A DNA stretch of 64,000 nucleotides, from assembly GCF_030733265.1 (NCBI RefSeq), contig NZ_JASHJI010000005.1, positions 248,001 through 312,000 of the forward strand. Reading direction: 5' to 3'. Positions 50,238 to 59,603 of this stretch are shown here, piece by piece; the first letter of the stretch is position 1, and each line of letters begins with the position of its first letter. Made by a program: the position numbers and the translations under genes. Origin of the DNA: Roseibium sp. MMSF_3412 (lineage in GTDB: Bacteria; Pseudomonadota; Alphaproteobacteria; Rhizobiales; Stappiaceae). The notes under the pieces are model-generated. The model did not search any database, was not told the origin of the DNA, and saw only the letters and a program-made list of their open reading frames with translations.

Positions 50238-50897
50238 ATGCTAAGAAGTGTAATAGCGGGAGCGGTGCTGCTCATGTTTGGCGCATCGGTTGCAACAGCT
50301 GCGACTGTCGTTGAACAATACAACGTGATGAGCTACGCACCCGGCAAGCACAGCCTCTACATGAATGGCCTGAGCTATCATTTTCAGCCTGGTGCCACGT
50401 TCACCAGGTACAGCGACGATACCGGATCGCTGACTGGTACTGCCACGAACAATATCGGCGACGGTTACGACGTGAAGCTGAGCTTTGCAAACTTCCGGGA
50501 CTGGACCGCTCAGACAGCGGCGGGCCTGGACGCGAAGGGAAAGAACAAGGGCGACGAAACGACCTGGACCTTCATGGATCTCGTGGACGTGTCCACGTTG
50601 ACGGGTGTCGGAACCTTCACGAGCATGTACGAACTGCTCATGAAGCCCCAGAACGGTCCCTATACGTTCCAGTATGGCGTCGGCGCCAATGACAAGAAGA
50701 AAAACATGCTCGGACTTTCGGGGTGGTTCTTCACCAAGGGACCCAACGGTGGACCGGGAGCTCCCTGCGGCAACGGTTCGGTTTGCGATTTCAATCTCAA
50801 ACTTACCGCGGTACCGCTGCCAGCCGGCATCGCTCTTCTCCCGGTTGGCCTTGCCGTTCTCGCGGGAATGCGGATGCGCAGGCGCAAGGCCGCCTGA
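50238..50897 (+). CDS. VPLPA-CTERM sorting-domain exported protein
   Basis: A 219-aa protein: signal peptide (RSVIAGAVLLMFGASVATA), a variable beta-rich body, and the C-terminal tripartite VPLPA-CTERM signal: AVPLPAGIALLPVGLAVLAG, then a basic RMRRRK end. Such proteins are exosortase/EpsH-sorted surface or EPS-associated proteins in alphaproteobacteria. No exosortase is in the window. AGAGGG precedes the ATG. A 24-bp perfect palindromic terminator follows. Confidence 0.82.
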   Translation: MLRSVIAGAVLLMFGASVATAATVVEQYNVMSYAPGKHSLYMNGLSYHFQPGATFTRYSDDTGSLTGTATNNIGDGYDVKLSFANFRDWTAQTAAGLDAKGKNKGDETTWTFMDLVDVSTLTGVGTFTSMYELLMKPQNGPYTFQYGVGANDKKKNMLGLSGWFFTKGPNGGPGAPCGNGSVCDFNLKLTAVPLPAGIALLPVGLAVLAGMRMRRRKAA

Positions 50898-50933
50898 CCG
50901 GGGTTTGAAAACGGACTTTTTGGTGTGAAGTTG

Positions 50934-50960
50934 AAACCGGGCCAATTGGCCCGGTTTTTT
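50934..50960 (+). terminator. Strong palindromic terminator
   Basis: AAACCGGGCCAATTGGCCCG followed by GTTTTTT (T run to 50960): a 24-bp perfect palindrome (50934-50957) with a U-tract on the plus strand and an A-tract on the other, so it may work in both directions between the CTERM gene and the convergent glycosyltransferase. Confidence 0.8.
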
Positions 50961-50998
50961 GGTCCGGCAGGACAACAGCTGTCAGGAAGACCCGTACC

Positions 50999-53278
50999 CT
51001 ATGCAGGACTGTCGCTGACGTCATCGACCTCATCGCTTTCAACATCGGGATCGTCCGGCTGCGGCTCATCATCGTCCCGCCCGGGCACGACCCTGACCAT
51101 CGCGGTCTCGCACAGACTGGCAATCGCTTCACCCGCACCAGTCGCGCCGTTCTCTGCAAGATGATTTGCGATACCGGCATGCGCAGCGCGCATGACCTCT
51201 CGAGTTCCCGGGTCCAGCAAGCGATCAAGAGCGGGCTTGAGGCCGAAATCGGCTCTGTGCCGCACGAGACAACCCAGCCCGTTTGCCTCTGCAAAACGTC
51301 CCCTCAGGATTTGCCTGTCCTGCTGCGCGTGTTCATTTGGCACCCAGACGGTTGGCAATCCTTCCGCCATATGTTCCGTGAACGTGTTGTAACCCGCTGC
51401 GGCCACGGCAATGTCGAATGCTCTCAGAAATTTGCCGAACGGGTACTCGGTGAGCCGGGTAACACCTGCCGGCAAGTCTGTGCTCTCCCCGGCGATACGC
51501 CACTCGGCGAGCGTTGTCCCGACACCGGAACGCCCGTGAAGGTGCGCAAGCGTCCGCGCTGCCATACGGCTGGTATCGGTGTTGTTGCCTGATCCAAGCG
51601 CGACGAGAACGTTGACATGCTCCGCATCAAGGCCGAGCTGCGCGCAGGCAGCCTGCCGGTCCAGCATTTGATTTCGGTCCAGAAGTCTGACCGGCGGCAC
51701 CAGCAGCGCCTGAGGCCGATAGGCGACGGTCGGCCCGTCGTCGCGCGCCCACGCCAGCTCGCCCGGTTCCACGACGAGGTCGAACGTGGCGCCCCGGTCC
51801 AGTGCATCCAGATCCCGGTTCGCGCCCCAGAACGCACGCCGGATCCAGACCCGCGCGACATCGGGCCGCGTATCCATCGCCCTCATCAGTCCCAGGAACG
51901 GAACGTTGCCGTCGAAAACCAGGGCACTGGGATCGTAGAAGTCGAGAGCTGCGGTCAACGCATCCGTCAGCGCCACATCCCAGTGTTCCTTGCGCTCACC
52001 GTAAGCTGAATGATACGGCAGATGCTCACCCGAATACCCGTAGCGATGCACGATATCGACGGCTCTGGAATGGCTCACGAACACGGGTGTGAGGTGTGCA
52101 GGCAAGCGCCGGGCAATGGCGAGTTGACGCGTCAGATGCCCAAGCCCGATACCGTTGGTCGAATAAAAAAGCACCCGCTTGCCCGGTGACGCGTGAACTG
52201 CCGGCGCATAGGGGTTGTCACGCGGTTTGCCGATGAGATCCCGCACTCTGGAAACAGCGGCCTGAGCCGTGAACATTTTATCAATGAGCTCCTTGCCGCC
52301 GGCCCGCAGGTCGGCGACGAGAGAGGGGGTCTCATGAAACTCCAGGGCGCGCTGGGCAATCTCGGACGACCGGCCATAGATCGCCGTTCCCGCAAAAACG
52401 GCTCTGTATGCGGGTTCGAGAAAGGGAACGACGCCGCTTTGAAGCGCGCACAGGACTTCGACAGGACACGGATCGTCGGCGGCCTGAGTGCCATTGGCGA
52501 GGATGTCGATCTTGCCGAGGAATTCGAAAAACCCGATCTGATCGTCGGGCCAGACTTCGACGGGTGCGGCCTGCGGCCATAAAGGGCGATCTGCATCCGG
52601 CGCGGCACGCAGCCGCCAGAGGACGTTGGCGGCCCGGAAGGCGCGTGCACCAGCTGCAACCGACACGATCCATGGCCCCGACCGCGCGCGTGCATGATGG
52701 CCCAGACCGACGGTCGGCCGCGCCCGTTCCGTTCCCTCTCGATGTGAAATGCGCGCTGAAGGCACTGTCGGCAACCAGTCGGTTTTTGTTGTCGGCCAGT
52801 GTGGGACACAGTAGGACAGAGCATCCCTGCCAATCCGTGTTGTCGGGGCCCAGAGAACCGGCCCGCCGAGCACCTCGCCAGTGTTTTCCGCAACACACTC
52901 AAGCTGGGTGGGCGTCATGGACGCGAAATCGGCCGGGCGCTCAAGCGTTATCACGCGATGATCTGCCTTGACCGAACACACGTTACCGAGAGGCACGGAA
53001 AACAGACGTGCGTCGAGCCCGAGCGCAAGTCCGCACTCGACCTGCACGCCAGGAGCCAGACGCCTCAAGCGGCCCTCTTCGAAAAGCCGGCAATAGGTTG
53101 CGTCTATCGCGTAAGGGTCCGTCTTGATCTCGGCAGGCGCAACCGGAAGAACGCCGACCCGGTACCCGGCCTTGGCGAGCCCTTCAAGCATTGCGGCATG
53201 GCACGGCGCTGCGACATCGCCGATACGAATGTCTGCAAGTACAAAAACATCAAGCCGTACGGCGGATGACCGTGCCAA
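50999..53278 (-). CDS. Two-domain glycosyltransferase, MurG-like C-terminal half
   Basis: A 759-aa cytosolic glycosyltransferase. Residues ~1-350 resemble a GT-B-type domain (DVFVLADIRIGDVAAPCHAAMLEG). Residues ~370-720 are MurG/GT28-like: LFYSTNGIGLGHLTRQLAIARRL (Gly-rich donor loop), VLVALGSGNNTD, and WVPNEHAQQDRQ near the nucleotide-sugar site. The last ~30 residues are Asp/Glu-rich (PQPDDPDVESDEVDD). It probably builds a surface glycan; acceptor and donor unknown. It starts 14 bp upstream of the lipoprotein gene end. Confidence 0.78.
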   Translation of the reverse strand: MARSSAVRLDVFVLADIRIGDVAAPCHAAMLEGLAKAGYRVGVLPVAPAEIKTDPYAIDATYCRLFEEGRLRRLAPGVQVECGLALGLDARLFSVPLGNVCSVKADHRVITLERPADFASMTPTQLECVAENTGEVLGGPVLWAPTTRIGRDALSYCVPHWPTTKTDWLPTVPSARISHREGTERARPTVGLGHHARARSGPWIVSVAAGARAFRAANVLWRLRAAPDADRPLWPQAAPVEVWPDDQIGFFEFLGKIDILANGTQAADDPCPVEVLCALQSGVVPFLEPAYRAVFAGTAIYGRSSEIAQRALEFHETPSLVADLRAGGKELIDKMFTAQAAVSRVRDLIGKPRDNPYAPAVHASPGKRVLFYSTNGIGLGHLTRQLAIARRLPAHLTPVFVSHSRAVDIVHRYGYSGEHLPYHSAYGERKEHWDVALTDALTAALDFYDPSALVFDGNVPFLGLMRAMDTRPDVARVWIRRAFWGANRDLDALDRGATFDLVVEPGELAWARDDGPTVAYRPQALLVPPVRLLDRNQMLDRQAACAQLGLDAEHVNVLVALGSGNNTDTSRMAARTLAHLHGRSGVGTTLAEWRIAGESTDLPAGVTRLTEYPFGKFLRAFDIAVAAAGYNTFTEHMAEGLPTVWVPNEHAQQDRQILRGRFAEANGLGCLVRHRADFGLKPALDRLLDPGTREVMRAAHAGIANHLAENGATGAGEAIASLCETAMVRVVPGRDDDEPQPDDPDVESDEVDDVSDSPA

Positions 53279-53292
53279 CTAGGATCGTCCGA

Positions 53293-53754
53293 CTAGGCTG
53301 CGCGGCATGTCAGACCGGAGCGGGAGGTCGCCTGGCCGCGCGGTCCGAATTTGATGCCGGTCAGCGAGGTGCTGCCGCCTCGCTCGCGCGTTTTGATTGT
53401 GACAATGTAGATGCCGTCGCGCCCCGAATTGCGCAGGATGCCGTCGGACCCGGGTGAGAGTTGAAGATAGGCGTCAAGCGTGATGGTCTGCGTCTGTCCA
53501 TCCGCTGTCCGTTGCCTGGAAGGAATGCGCGCGAAGCTGTTCGAGCCGGTTCTGCATTCGACCGCGGACGAGATACGGCCGCTGTAGCGCAAGATGCGCG
53601 TTCCGTCGGATGTCCGTGTCACCTGCCGGAATCCCTGTTGCTTCAGACGGGCGACTTCTGCATCGATGGACACGTCAGGACGGCTGACCGAGGAACTGAC
53701 ACATCCTGCCAGGAACACAGTTAGGACGAATAGAGCTGCAATGGTCTTGATCAT
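53293..53754 (-). CDS. Small lipoprotein
   Basis: A 153-aa lipoprotein with lipobox LAGC at the end of a short signal (MIKTIAALFVLTVFLAGC), then a Ser-rich linker and a beta-rich domain (RILRYSGRISSAVECRTGSN). Family not recognised. The ATG at 53754 is preferred over 53775 because it places the lipobox correctly. It lies between the glycosyltransferase and caspase genes in the same direction. Confidence 0.75.
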   Translation of the reverse strand: MIKTIAALFVLTVFLAGCVSSSVSRPDVSIDAEVARLKQQGFRQVTRTSDGTRILRYSGRISSAVECRTGSNSFARIPSRQRTADGQTQTITLDAYLQLSPGSDGILRNSGRDGIYIVTIKTRERGGSTSLTGIKFGPRGQATSRSGLTCRAA

Positions 53755-53771
53755 TGGTTCCCGCCTGTCTT

Positions 53772-56687
53772 TCATTCCATTTGTGTCAGTCTCGACAGAT
53801 CATCGAGGGTGATATCATCGCCTGGTGGTGTCAGTCCTCGCGCCGTGAAAGCCTCATTGACGGCCCGGCGCGTCGCAGGCCCCAGTTGCCCGTCTGCCGG
53901 GCCGGACAGAACCCCGAGCTCCGACAGGATTGACTGGGCAGCCGCAACATACTCTTTCCGTGTGAAGGAAGACGTGCTCTTGGCTACGGATTCGGCCAGA
54001 CTCGCATTGTCGCTCAACCCGAGCGCCGTGGCATACCAGATCAGGGCAGCGCGCCTGTCCTTGGGTACCCCGCGCCCGGCTTCAGTCAGGCGTGCCAGAT
54101 CGAGCGCGGCCCACGGCACACCCCCCTCTGCCGCGATCCGGAACCAGCGGGCGGCTTCGGTAAAATCGGGTTCAACGCCGTCGGCGGAGGCCCACGCGCG
54201 ACCGGCATCCCGAGCCGCCCAGGGGTTCCTTTCCCCTTCGGCGGAGAACAGCTCGCGCGCCCGGTTCACATCCTTGGCAACACCCCGTCCTTCCAGAAGC
54301 AGCCGCGCCAGTCCGCGCTCCGCCCCGAAGACATCCTCCTCTATTGCGCGCTCAAACAGCGTAGCGGCACGTTCCGGATCATCATAAAGGGGATGCCTGG
54401 AGGCGTAGACACCTGCCAGCCGGTAATAGGCTTCCGCATCGTTTTCCTGTGCAGCCCGTGTAAACAGCCGCACGGCCGCTTCCACATCCTTGTCGAGCCC
54501 CTGCCCGTTCTCGTACATGATCCCTAGCCGTGTAAGCGCGTTGGGTACACCGCGCCCTGCAGCCGTTTCAAACCAGAAGCGCGCCTGTTCGAAATCCTTC
54601 GGGATGCCGTCGCCGTTCTGATACATGCGCGCCAGGCGGGTTTGTGCCGTCAACTCACCGCTCTTCGCAGCGGCCGTATACCAGTCCACCGCCTCGTTCG
54701 GATCCTTTTCAACGCCAAACCCTTTCTGGTAAAACTCGGCGATGTTGGTCATTGCCCAGTCGTTCCCAAGGTCCGCCCCTTCCCGGTAAAACTCTAGGGC
54801 ACGGCCATAGTCCTGGGGAACGCCGACACCGGCGCGATGGATCCAGGCGAGAGCCGTGAAGGCAGCAGTTTCCCCCCGGTCGGCGGCTTCTTCGAACAGT
54901 TCCTTTGCACGCGGATAGTCTTGCGGCACGGCTTGCGCATCCAGATACATCTGGCCGAGATAAACCATGGCGGAGGCATAACCGGCATCGACGGCTTTCT
55001 GCTGCCACTCGATCGCCTTTTCATACTCACCTGCAGACCGGTAGGCCCGGGCGAGCTGAGCCCAGAACCTTTCCACGTCCGGATAATTCGCAACGGCGAT
55101 TTCGCAGACTTCGATGGCAGCATCGAAATTGCGGTCAATGATGAACTGCCGGGTGCCGGCCGTGACACGCTGGCTGTCATACGGGTTTCCGGCAAGGATA
55201 TCGCACGCGTCGACATAGACATCGAGCTGCGCTTCGATCGGAGCGGTGTTCCCTTCCTCACCCAAAGCAAGGCTGCGGAAGGCATCGCGGCCGCCATTGG
55301 AGCCGACCTGGGGCGTGTAGGACAGCTCATTTTCGTCTGAAAGCCAGTGAACCGTGCCGCCATGCAGCGGCTTGCCGGAACTTTCCGTCACGACGCCAAG
55401 ACGGGACGCGCTTTCGACATAGACCCAACCATTGTCGGCAGCTGCGGTTTGAAGCCGCTTTTGGCCGACCCCGATCGGAATATTCAGGCGTGCACTGTCC
55501 AGTGAAGAGATAATGTCGTTTCGGCCATTGTCTCCGGAAACCGGCCCCCTGGCAGGAGCGGCGTCCGGCAGCGCCGTGTCGGAAACAAGGATGCTGTCGG
55601 GATCGCCCCCGAGCTGTCTGAGTTGCTCCTTTGCGTCCTCGACGAAGGCCCCGCGCGGCATGGTCCGGATGTAGGAGGCAAAGGCTTCCGCCCTTTCGCT
55701 GTCGCGGATGGACCGCCAGAAAGTCCGGTCGATGATACGGCGCGGAGGCAGCCCGCCCAGCGTATCGGACGCAATGGACATGCCTGTCGTCGCCAGCCGC
55801 AGATCGTCCACGAGCGGAATGAAGTAAAACCGGCTCTCCAGCGTGCTCGTGGTCCAGGTGATCTGTTCGCCGGCGGTGTTTTCACGCACGCTGCCCCGAA
55901 TTCTCCTGAAAAGGTCGATGATTTCGAGCCCGGGTTCGCTGATGTTGTCGGCAATCGCCTGGGTATAGGGGCTGTGCCGGCCCTCGCCGTCATAGGCCAC
56001 GGACCCCGGCGCCGTCGCGAAACTGATCACCGTTTCCGTGTCGCCGGCCGTCATTTCCGCGAGCCCGCCCCGGCTGGATTGCGACAGCTGTTCCAGGCCT
56101 CGCGACACTTCTTCGCGTGATGCGCCAAGACTGATTGCGCGCGAGGCGATCGTTTCTGTTTCCTCGTCCGTGATTTCCCCGAAGGGATTGTTGCGGCACG
56201 CATCCAGCAGCACGATGTTCAGCTTGGCACCCGAGTTCGACATGATGTCGACAAAGAGTTGCGCGTCGATCGACTGCTCGACCAGTTCCTCGACAGATCT
56301 GGGTGCGACGGAAACAGGCAGAAGATAGTTGCGGCCACCGATCTGCACGCCATGGCCGGCATAGTAGAACAGCGCCTCACTGCCTTCTCTGAGGCGGCTG
56401 CGGAAAGTGGCAAGATCGGCAAGCATTTTCTCCCGATCGCCATCGAGCGTTTCAATGACCTCGAAACCGGCTTCCCAGAGTTTCTCAGCAACCAGTTCGG
56501 CATCGTTTACAGGATTGGGCAGCGGTGCAACTGACTGGTAGGCCGAATTGCCGATCACCAGCGCGACGCGGGAGGTCGATCCGGCCAGCGCATCGGTCGT
56601 TTGCGCCCTTGCAGGTGCAAGAAGAACCACCGCAGCAATCGCAATGGCTCCGGTTGACTTGAAAAATACCCGAATTGGCCAACGCAT
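53772..56687 (-). CDS. Caspase-family protease with Sel1 repeats and C-terminal PG-binding-like domain
   Basis: A 971-aa secreted protein. Signal peptide ends near ARAQ (residue ~29). The C14 caspase domain (~40-260) has catalytic His112 in YYAGHGVQ and Cys164 in LLDACRNNPF. A linker is followed by a Sel1/TPR-like solenoid (~520-880) with roughly nine repeats (e.g. AMVYLGQMYLDAQAVPQDY; ALTRLGIMYENGQGLDKD). The last ~70 residues (AAQSILSELGVLSGPADGQLGPATRRAVNEA) form a peptidoglycan-binding-like domain. Proteases of this type are likely periplasmic scaffolds with latent activity. ATG 56687 is preferred; a TTG at 56699 overlaps the upstream stop. Confidence 0.83.
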   Translation of the reverse strand: MRWPIRVFFKSTGAIAIAAVVLLAPARAQTTDALAGSTSRVALVIGNSAYQSVAPLPNPVNDAELVAEKLWEAGFEVIETLDGDREKMLADLATFRSRLREGSEALFYYAGHGVQIGGRNYLLPVSVAPRSVEELVEQSIDAQLFVDIMSNSGAKLNIVLLDACRNNPFGEITDEETETIASRAISLGASREEVSRGLEQLSQSSRGGLAEMTAGDTETVISFATAPGSVAYDGEGRHSPYTQAIADNISEPGLEIIDLFRRIRGSVRENTAGEQITWTTSTLESRFYFIPLVDDLRLATTGMSIASDTLGGLPPRRIIDRTFWRSIRDSERAEAFASYIRTMPRGAFVEDAKEQLRQLGGDPDSILVSDTALPDAAPARGPVSGDNGRNDIISSLDSARLNIPIGVGQKRLQTAAADNGWVYVESASRLGVVTESSGKPLHGGTVHWLSDENELSYTPQVGSNGGRDAFRSLALGEEGNTAPIEAQLDVYVDACDILAGNPYDSQRVTAGTRQFIIDRNFDAAIEVCEIAVANYPDVERFWAQLARAYRSAGEYEKAIEWQQKAVDAGYASAMVYLGQMYLDAQAVPQDYPRAKELFEEAADRGETAAFTALAWIHRAGVGVPQDYGRALEFYREGADLGNDWAMTNIAEFYQKGFGVEKDPNEAVDWYTAAAKSGELTAQTRLARMYQNGDGIPKDFEQARFWFETAAGRGVPNALTRLGIMYENGQGLDKDVEAAVRLFTRAAQENDAEAYYRLAGVYASRHPLYDDPERAATLFERAIEEDVFGAERGLARLLLEGRGVAKDVNRARELFSAEGERNPWAARDAGRAWASADGVEPDFTEAARWFRIAAEGGVPWAALDLARLTEAGRGVPKDRRAALIWYATALGLSDNASLAESVAKSTSSFTRKEYVAAAQSILSELGVLSGPADGQLGPATRRAVNEAFTARGLTPPGDDITLDDLSRLTQME

Positions 56688-56695
56688 GGTTTTTC

Positions 56696-56989
56696 TCAAT
56701 AAAGGCCTGGCACCGGTGCCGGACGTGCCCCGGTCGAGGCCGAAGCATTCCGATTGAAGATCGCGATGATTTCGTCCCTGGACAAGCCGGGATTCTCCCG
56801 CATCAGGCGAAACTCCACGAGCGCCAGAAACGCGGCATTGGCCTCCGGCCCGTCAGGGTTCGCACGCAGGTAGGCGCGCGCCGAGGCCGGAGATTCGAAC
56901 TGGCGGGAATTCTGCGCCGCGGCGTTGCTGAGCGGGATGCCGAGAACGCTCAGCAAGGCCAGGACTTTTCCGAGAACCCAACGTGGCAT
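56696..56989 (-). CDS. Small exported protein upstream of the caspase gene
   Basis: A 97-aa protein: signal peptide (PRWVLGKVLALLSVLGIPLS, AAAQ cleavage) and a helical mature part (ARAYLRANPDGPEANAAFLALVEFRLM) ending in a Pro/Ala/Gly-rich tail. It overlaps the caspase-gene start region by a few bases, so the two are co-expressed. Function unknown; a partner or substrate of the caspase protein is possible. Confidence 0.6.
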   Translation of the reverse strand: MPRWVLGKVLALLSVLGIPLSNAAAQNSRQFESPASARAYLRANPDGPEANAAFLALVEFRLMRENPGLSRDEIIAIFNRNASASTGARPAPVPGLY

Positions 56990-57136
56990 AGCTGCCTTCA
57001 CCCGAATTTTTGACATTAATAAAAATATGCAAAAGATTAGAAGCGACCCCGGATTAGGTGTCAAGTCAAACGCTGTTGAGTTTGACATCACCCCATGGTC
57101 CCCGCCTGCCAACCAGTGATGTTCAGATTTGCAGCC

Positions 57137-58213
57137 ATGATCACTTCGCAAGACCTAAGCGCGCAGCAAATCACGTTTTTCCCGGACTACAGAGGGACAA
57201 ATCCATACCAGACGCTGCTTTACGAAAGTCTGGAACCGGCATTCACGGCAGAGCCGGGGTCGATCGAGGATGCGCTGAGCCTGCAAGCCGAAGCACCTGA
57301 GCGTCCGCACCTGTTCCATCTGCACTGGGAGCATGCCGTGCTCATTGGAGCCGGCTCCCCGAAGTCTGTCGAAGAGTTTCTGGACGATTTGGCAAGGTTT
57401 CGCGCCGCCGGCGGCAAGGTGGTGTGGACAATCCACAATCTTGCACCGCATGACAGGCAAAAGGGCGCTGCGAACGATGATCTCCAGGCCGGCCTGTGTG
57501 AGCTTGCCGACATACTCCATCTGCACTCGCTCCATGCGCTGACCGCCGCACGAGCTGAATTGAAATTGCCTGAAAGAAAGATCCGGATCATCGCGCATCA
57601 CAACTACGAAGGCGCGTACCCGGTCTACGCGCGCAGCACCGCACGCAGCGAACTGGGACTGTCGGGCGCTCGCCGTGTGGTGCTGTCTCCCGGGCGGATC
57701 GCGCCTTACAAGCAACCGGTCGAACTCGCAGAAGCCTTCCTTGCTTCTGCCGGAGCTGATGACCGGCTGGTCTTTGCAGGCGAACAGGCAAGCAACTTCA
57801 CACTCACGCTGCCCGGGGACGACCGCCTTGTGCTGTTCGAGGGTTTTGCGACACAGGAGAATGTCGGCAAGCTGCACGCCGCCGCCGATTTTGTCGTGCT
57901 GCCCTACCGGGCGTCGCTGACATCGGGTTCCGCCATTCTGGCCGCAACCTTCGCGCGCTCGGTTCTTGGACCGGACATGCCCGGTCTCCGGGACGTTGTC
58001 GACCCTCCGAAATCCGGCCTGATCTACGAAGACGGCTGTCTCGCGGCCGCCCTGAAGAGCGCGCTTGAAGAAGACACCGGTGTGTGGACGGAACGGGGCC
58101 GGCACGCAGCCGAAGCAGCGGCGGCACGCGACCGGACAACGCTGGCGGCCACTTGGCAGGACGTGCTGACATCCCTTACAAAATCACCTTTCGGCAGGTA
58201 TGGAGTTGGATGA
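57137..58213 (+). CDS. GT4-like glycosyltransferase
   Basis: A 358-aa GT-B glycosyltransferase: HLHWEHAVLIG and KVVWTIHNLAPHD in the acceptor half, VLSPGRIAPYKQPVELAEAF and FVVLPYRASLTSGSAI in the donor half. The E-x7-E donor signature is modified. The start at 57137 (MITSQDLSAQQ) is one of three in-frame starts (57095, 57119). It opens a three-gene run with overlaps, divergent from the small exported gene. Confidence 0.75.
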   Translation: MITSQDLSAQQITFFPDYRGTNPYQTLLYESLEPAFTAEPGSIEDALSLQAEAPERPHLFHLHWEHAVLIGAGSPKSVEEFLDDLARFRAAGGKVVWTIHNLAPHDRQKGAANDDLQAGLCELADILHLHSLHALTAARAELKLPERKIRIIAHHNYEGAYPVYARSTARSELGLSGARRVVLSPGRIAPYKQPVELAEAFLASAGADDRLVFAGEQASNFTLTLPGDDRLVLFEGFATQENVGKLHAAADFVVLPYRASLTSGSAILAATFARSVLGPDMPGLRDVVDPPKSGLIYEDGCLAAALKSALEEDTGVWTERGRHAAEAAAARDRTTLAATWQDVLTSLTKSPFGRYGVG

Positions 58214-58644
58214 AGGATTTTTCTTTCCAGATAAGCTGGGGCCGCAAGGAAAAGACACCCGGGCTGGATCCGGGTGAAGCCGCCTGGCCATTCAACAGCG
58301 ACAGCCCGGTCATCGACGGTCTCGTGCGACCCAGCAAGGCGGTCTCGATCATGCTGGTCAATCTGTGTGGCCTTGGCTGGGAAGACATCGAACTGCTTTT
58401 GCCGGCGGCCCGCAAGGGTGCAAAGGACCAGGACATGCTGCCGGTGATCGTTGTGGATCTGACCGATCTTGTACCGCTTCAGGAGACCGGACTGGCCTAC
58501 GATGCGCTGCCCAATGTCACCGCCGGTGCCTTGTCCCTTCCCGAACTCGACTGGCGTGCCTATTTCGTCAGGCGGAAGGACCTCCTGCTCGAGAAGTGGC
58601 AGCCGGAAGCAATCGTTCATCTTGGCAACGACAAGGACTGGTGA
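58210..58644 (+). CDS. Hypothetical protein of the glycan module
   Basis: A 144-aa protein, start overlapping the upstream glycosyltransferase stop (ATGA). Acidic, mixed alpha/beta (AVSIMLVNLCGLGWEDIELL; MLPVIVVDLTDLVPLQE), of the size of a small Rossmann-like domain. Unrecognised family. Sandwiched between two sugar-transfer genes, it may be an accessory or a truncated transferase domain. Confidence 0.55.
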   Translation: MKDFSFQISWGRKEKTPGLDPGEAAWPFNSDSPVIDGLVRPSKAVSIMLVNLCGLGWEDIELLLPAARKGAKDQDMLPVIVVDLTDLVPLQETGLAYDALPNVTAGALSLPELDWRAYFVRRKDLLLEKWQPEAIVHLGNDKDW

Positions 58645-58648
58645 CACC

Positions 58649-59575
58649 GTGCTCGACCTGTCGACATGTGATGCCGTATTCCTGAGCTTTGACGAGCCGA
58701 ATGCCGACACGCATTTTGCGCGTGTTCTGGAGCTTCTGCCGCACGCAAAGCGCGTACATGGTGTCGAGGGGTTCGATGCAGCGCACAGGCAGGCAGGTGA
58801 ACTCGCCGCGAGCGATCACGTCATCACCATCGACGCGGACAACCTGCTGATTGACGATCTGTTTTTCACCGGCACATTCGACGTATCGCCACGGGATCGG
58901 GGCGCGGTGTTTTCCTTCAGCGCCCGCAACGTCCTGAACGCCCTTGAATATGGCAATGGCGGCGTCAAGATCTGGCCCCGCGAAGCCCTGGTGACGCTGC
59001 GCTCGCATGAAAATGCCCAGCGCCGGGAGGCCGCCGTCGACTTCTGCTGGACAACTCCCTACTTCCAGGTCAACCGCGTCCTGTCTGAAGTCCACATGAC
59101 GGCAAGTCCGTTTCAGGCTTTCCGGGGCGGATTTCGCGAAGGTGTGAAATTCAATCTCGCCGGTGGCATTCTCGCCTATGAAGCGTGGCCCGATCTTCCG
59201 AAAGGCGAAGCGCTCTTTCAGCACATTGGCGCTGCCAACCTTGAGCGCCTCAGGATCTGGTGCAGCGTTGGCGTTGACGCGCCAAACGGCGACTGGGCCA
59301 TCTTCGGCGCACGCCTCGGCTGCGTGATGACGGCACTGGAGGACTTCGACCACGTCCGCGTGGCCGACTATGGCTGGATTGAAACATTCTGGCGGCAGGA
59401 CGTTCTTCAGAACTGGAATGACGCCGCTGCAAGGCGTGACAAGACCCTGGAACTCGGCGCTCGCCTGAATGACGACCTGGGATTGAAAATCGCTGATCTC
59501 GACGCCGCAGCTTCCCGCTTCATCAAATCAACCTATCGCCCTCAGCGGGCATTCGGCATGACAATGACCGCATGA
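58649..59575 (+). CDS. GT2-like glycosyltransferase / capsule-type protein
   Basis: About 308 aa from GTG 58649. AVFLSFDEPNADTHFARVLE and HVITIDADNLLIDDL (D-x-D-type motif) suggest a GT-A fold nucleotide-sugar site. It follows the 144-aa gene by 4 bp. Surface-glycan synthesis is likely. Alternative in-frame starts farther upstream lie in the preceding gene. Confidence 0.65.
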   Translation: MLDLSTCDAVFLSFDEPNADTHFARVLELLPHAKRVHGVEGFDAAHRQAGELAASDHVITIDADNLLIDDLFFTGTFDVSPRDRGAVFSFSARNVLNALEYGNGGVKIWPREALVTLRSHENAQRREAAVDFCWTTPYFQVNRVLSEVHMTASPFQAFRGGFREGVKFNLAGGILAYEAWPDLPKGEALFQHIGAANLERLRIWCSVGVDAPNGDWAIFGARLGCVMTALEDFDHVRVADYGWIETFWRQDVLQNWNDAAARRDKTLELGARLNDDLGLKIADLDAAASRFIKSTYRPQRAFGMTMTA

Positions 59576-59603
59576 CGGGCGCAAGGCAATCCGGCGATGA
59601 TGC

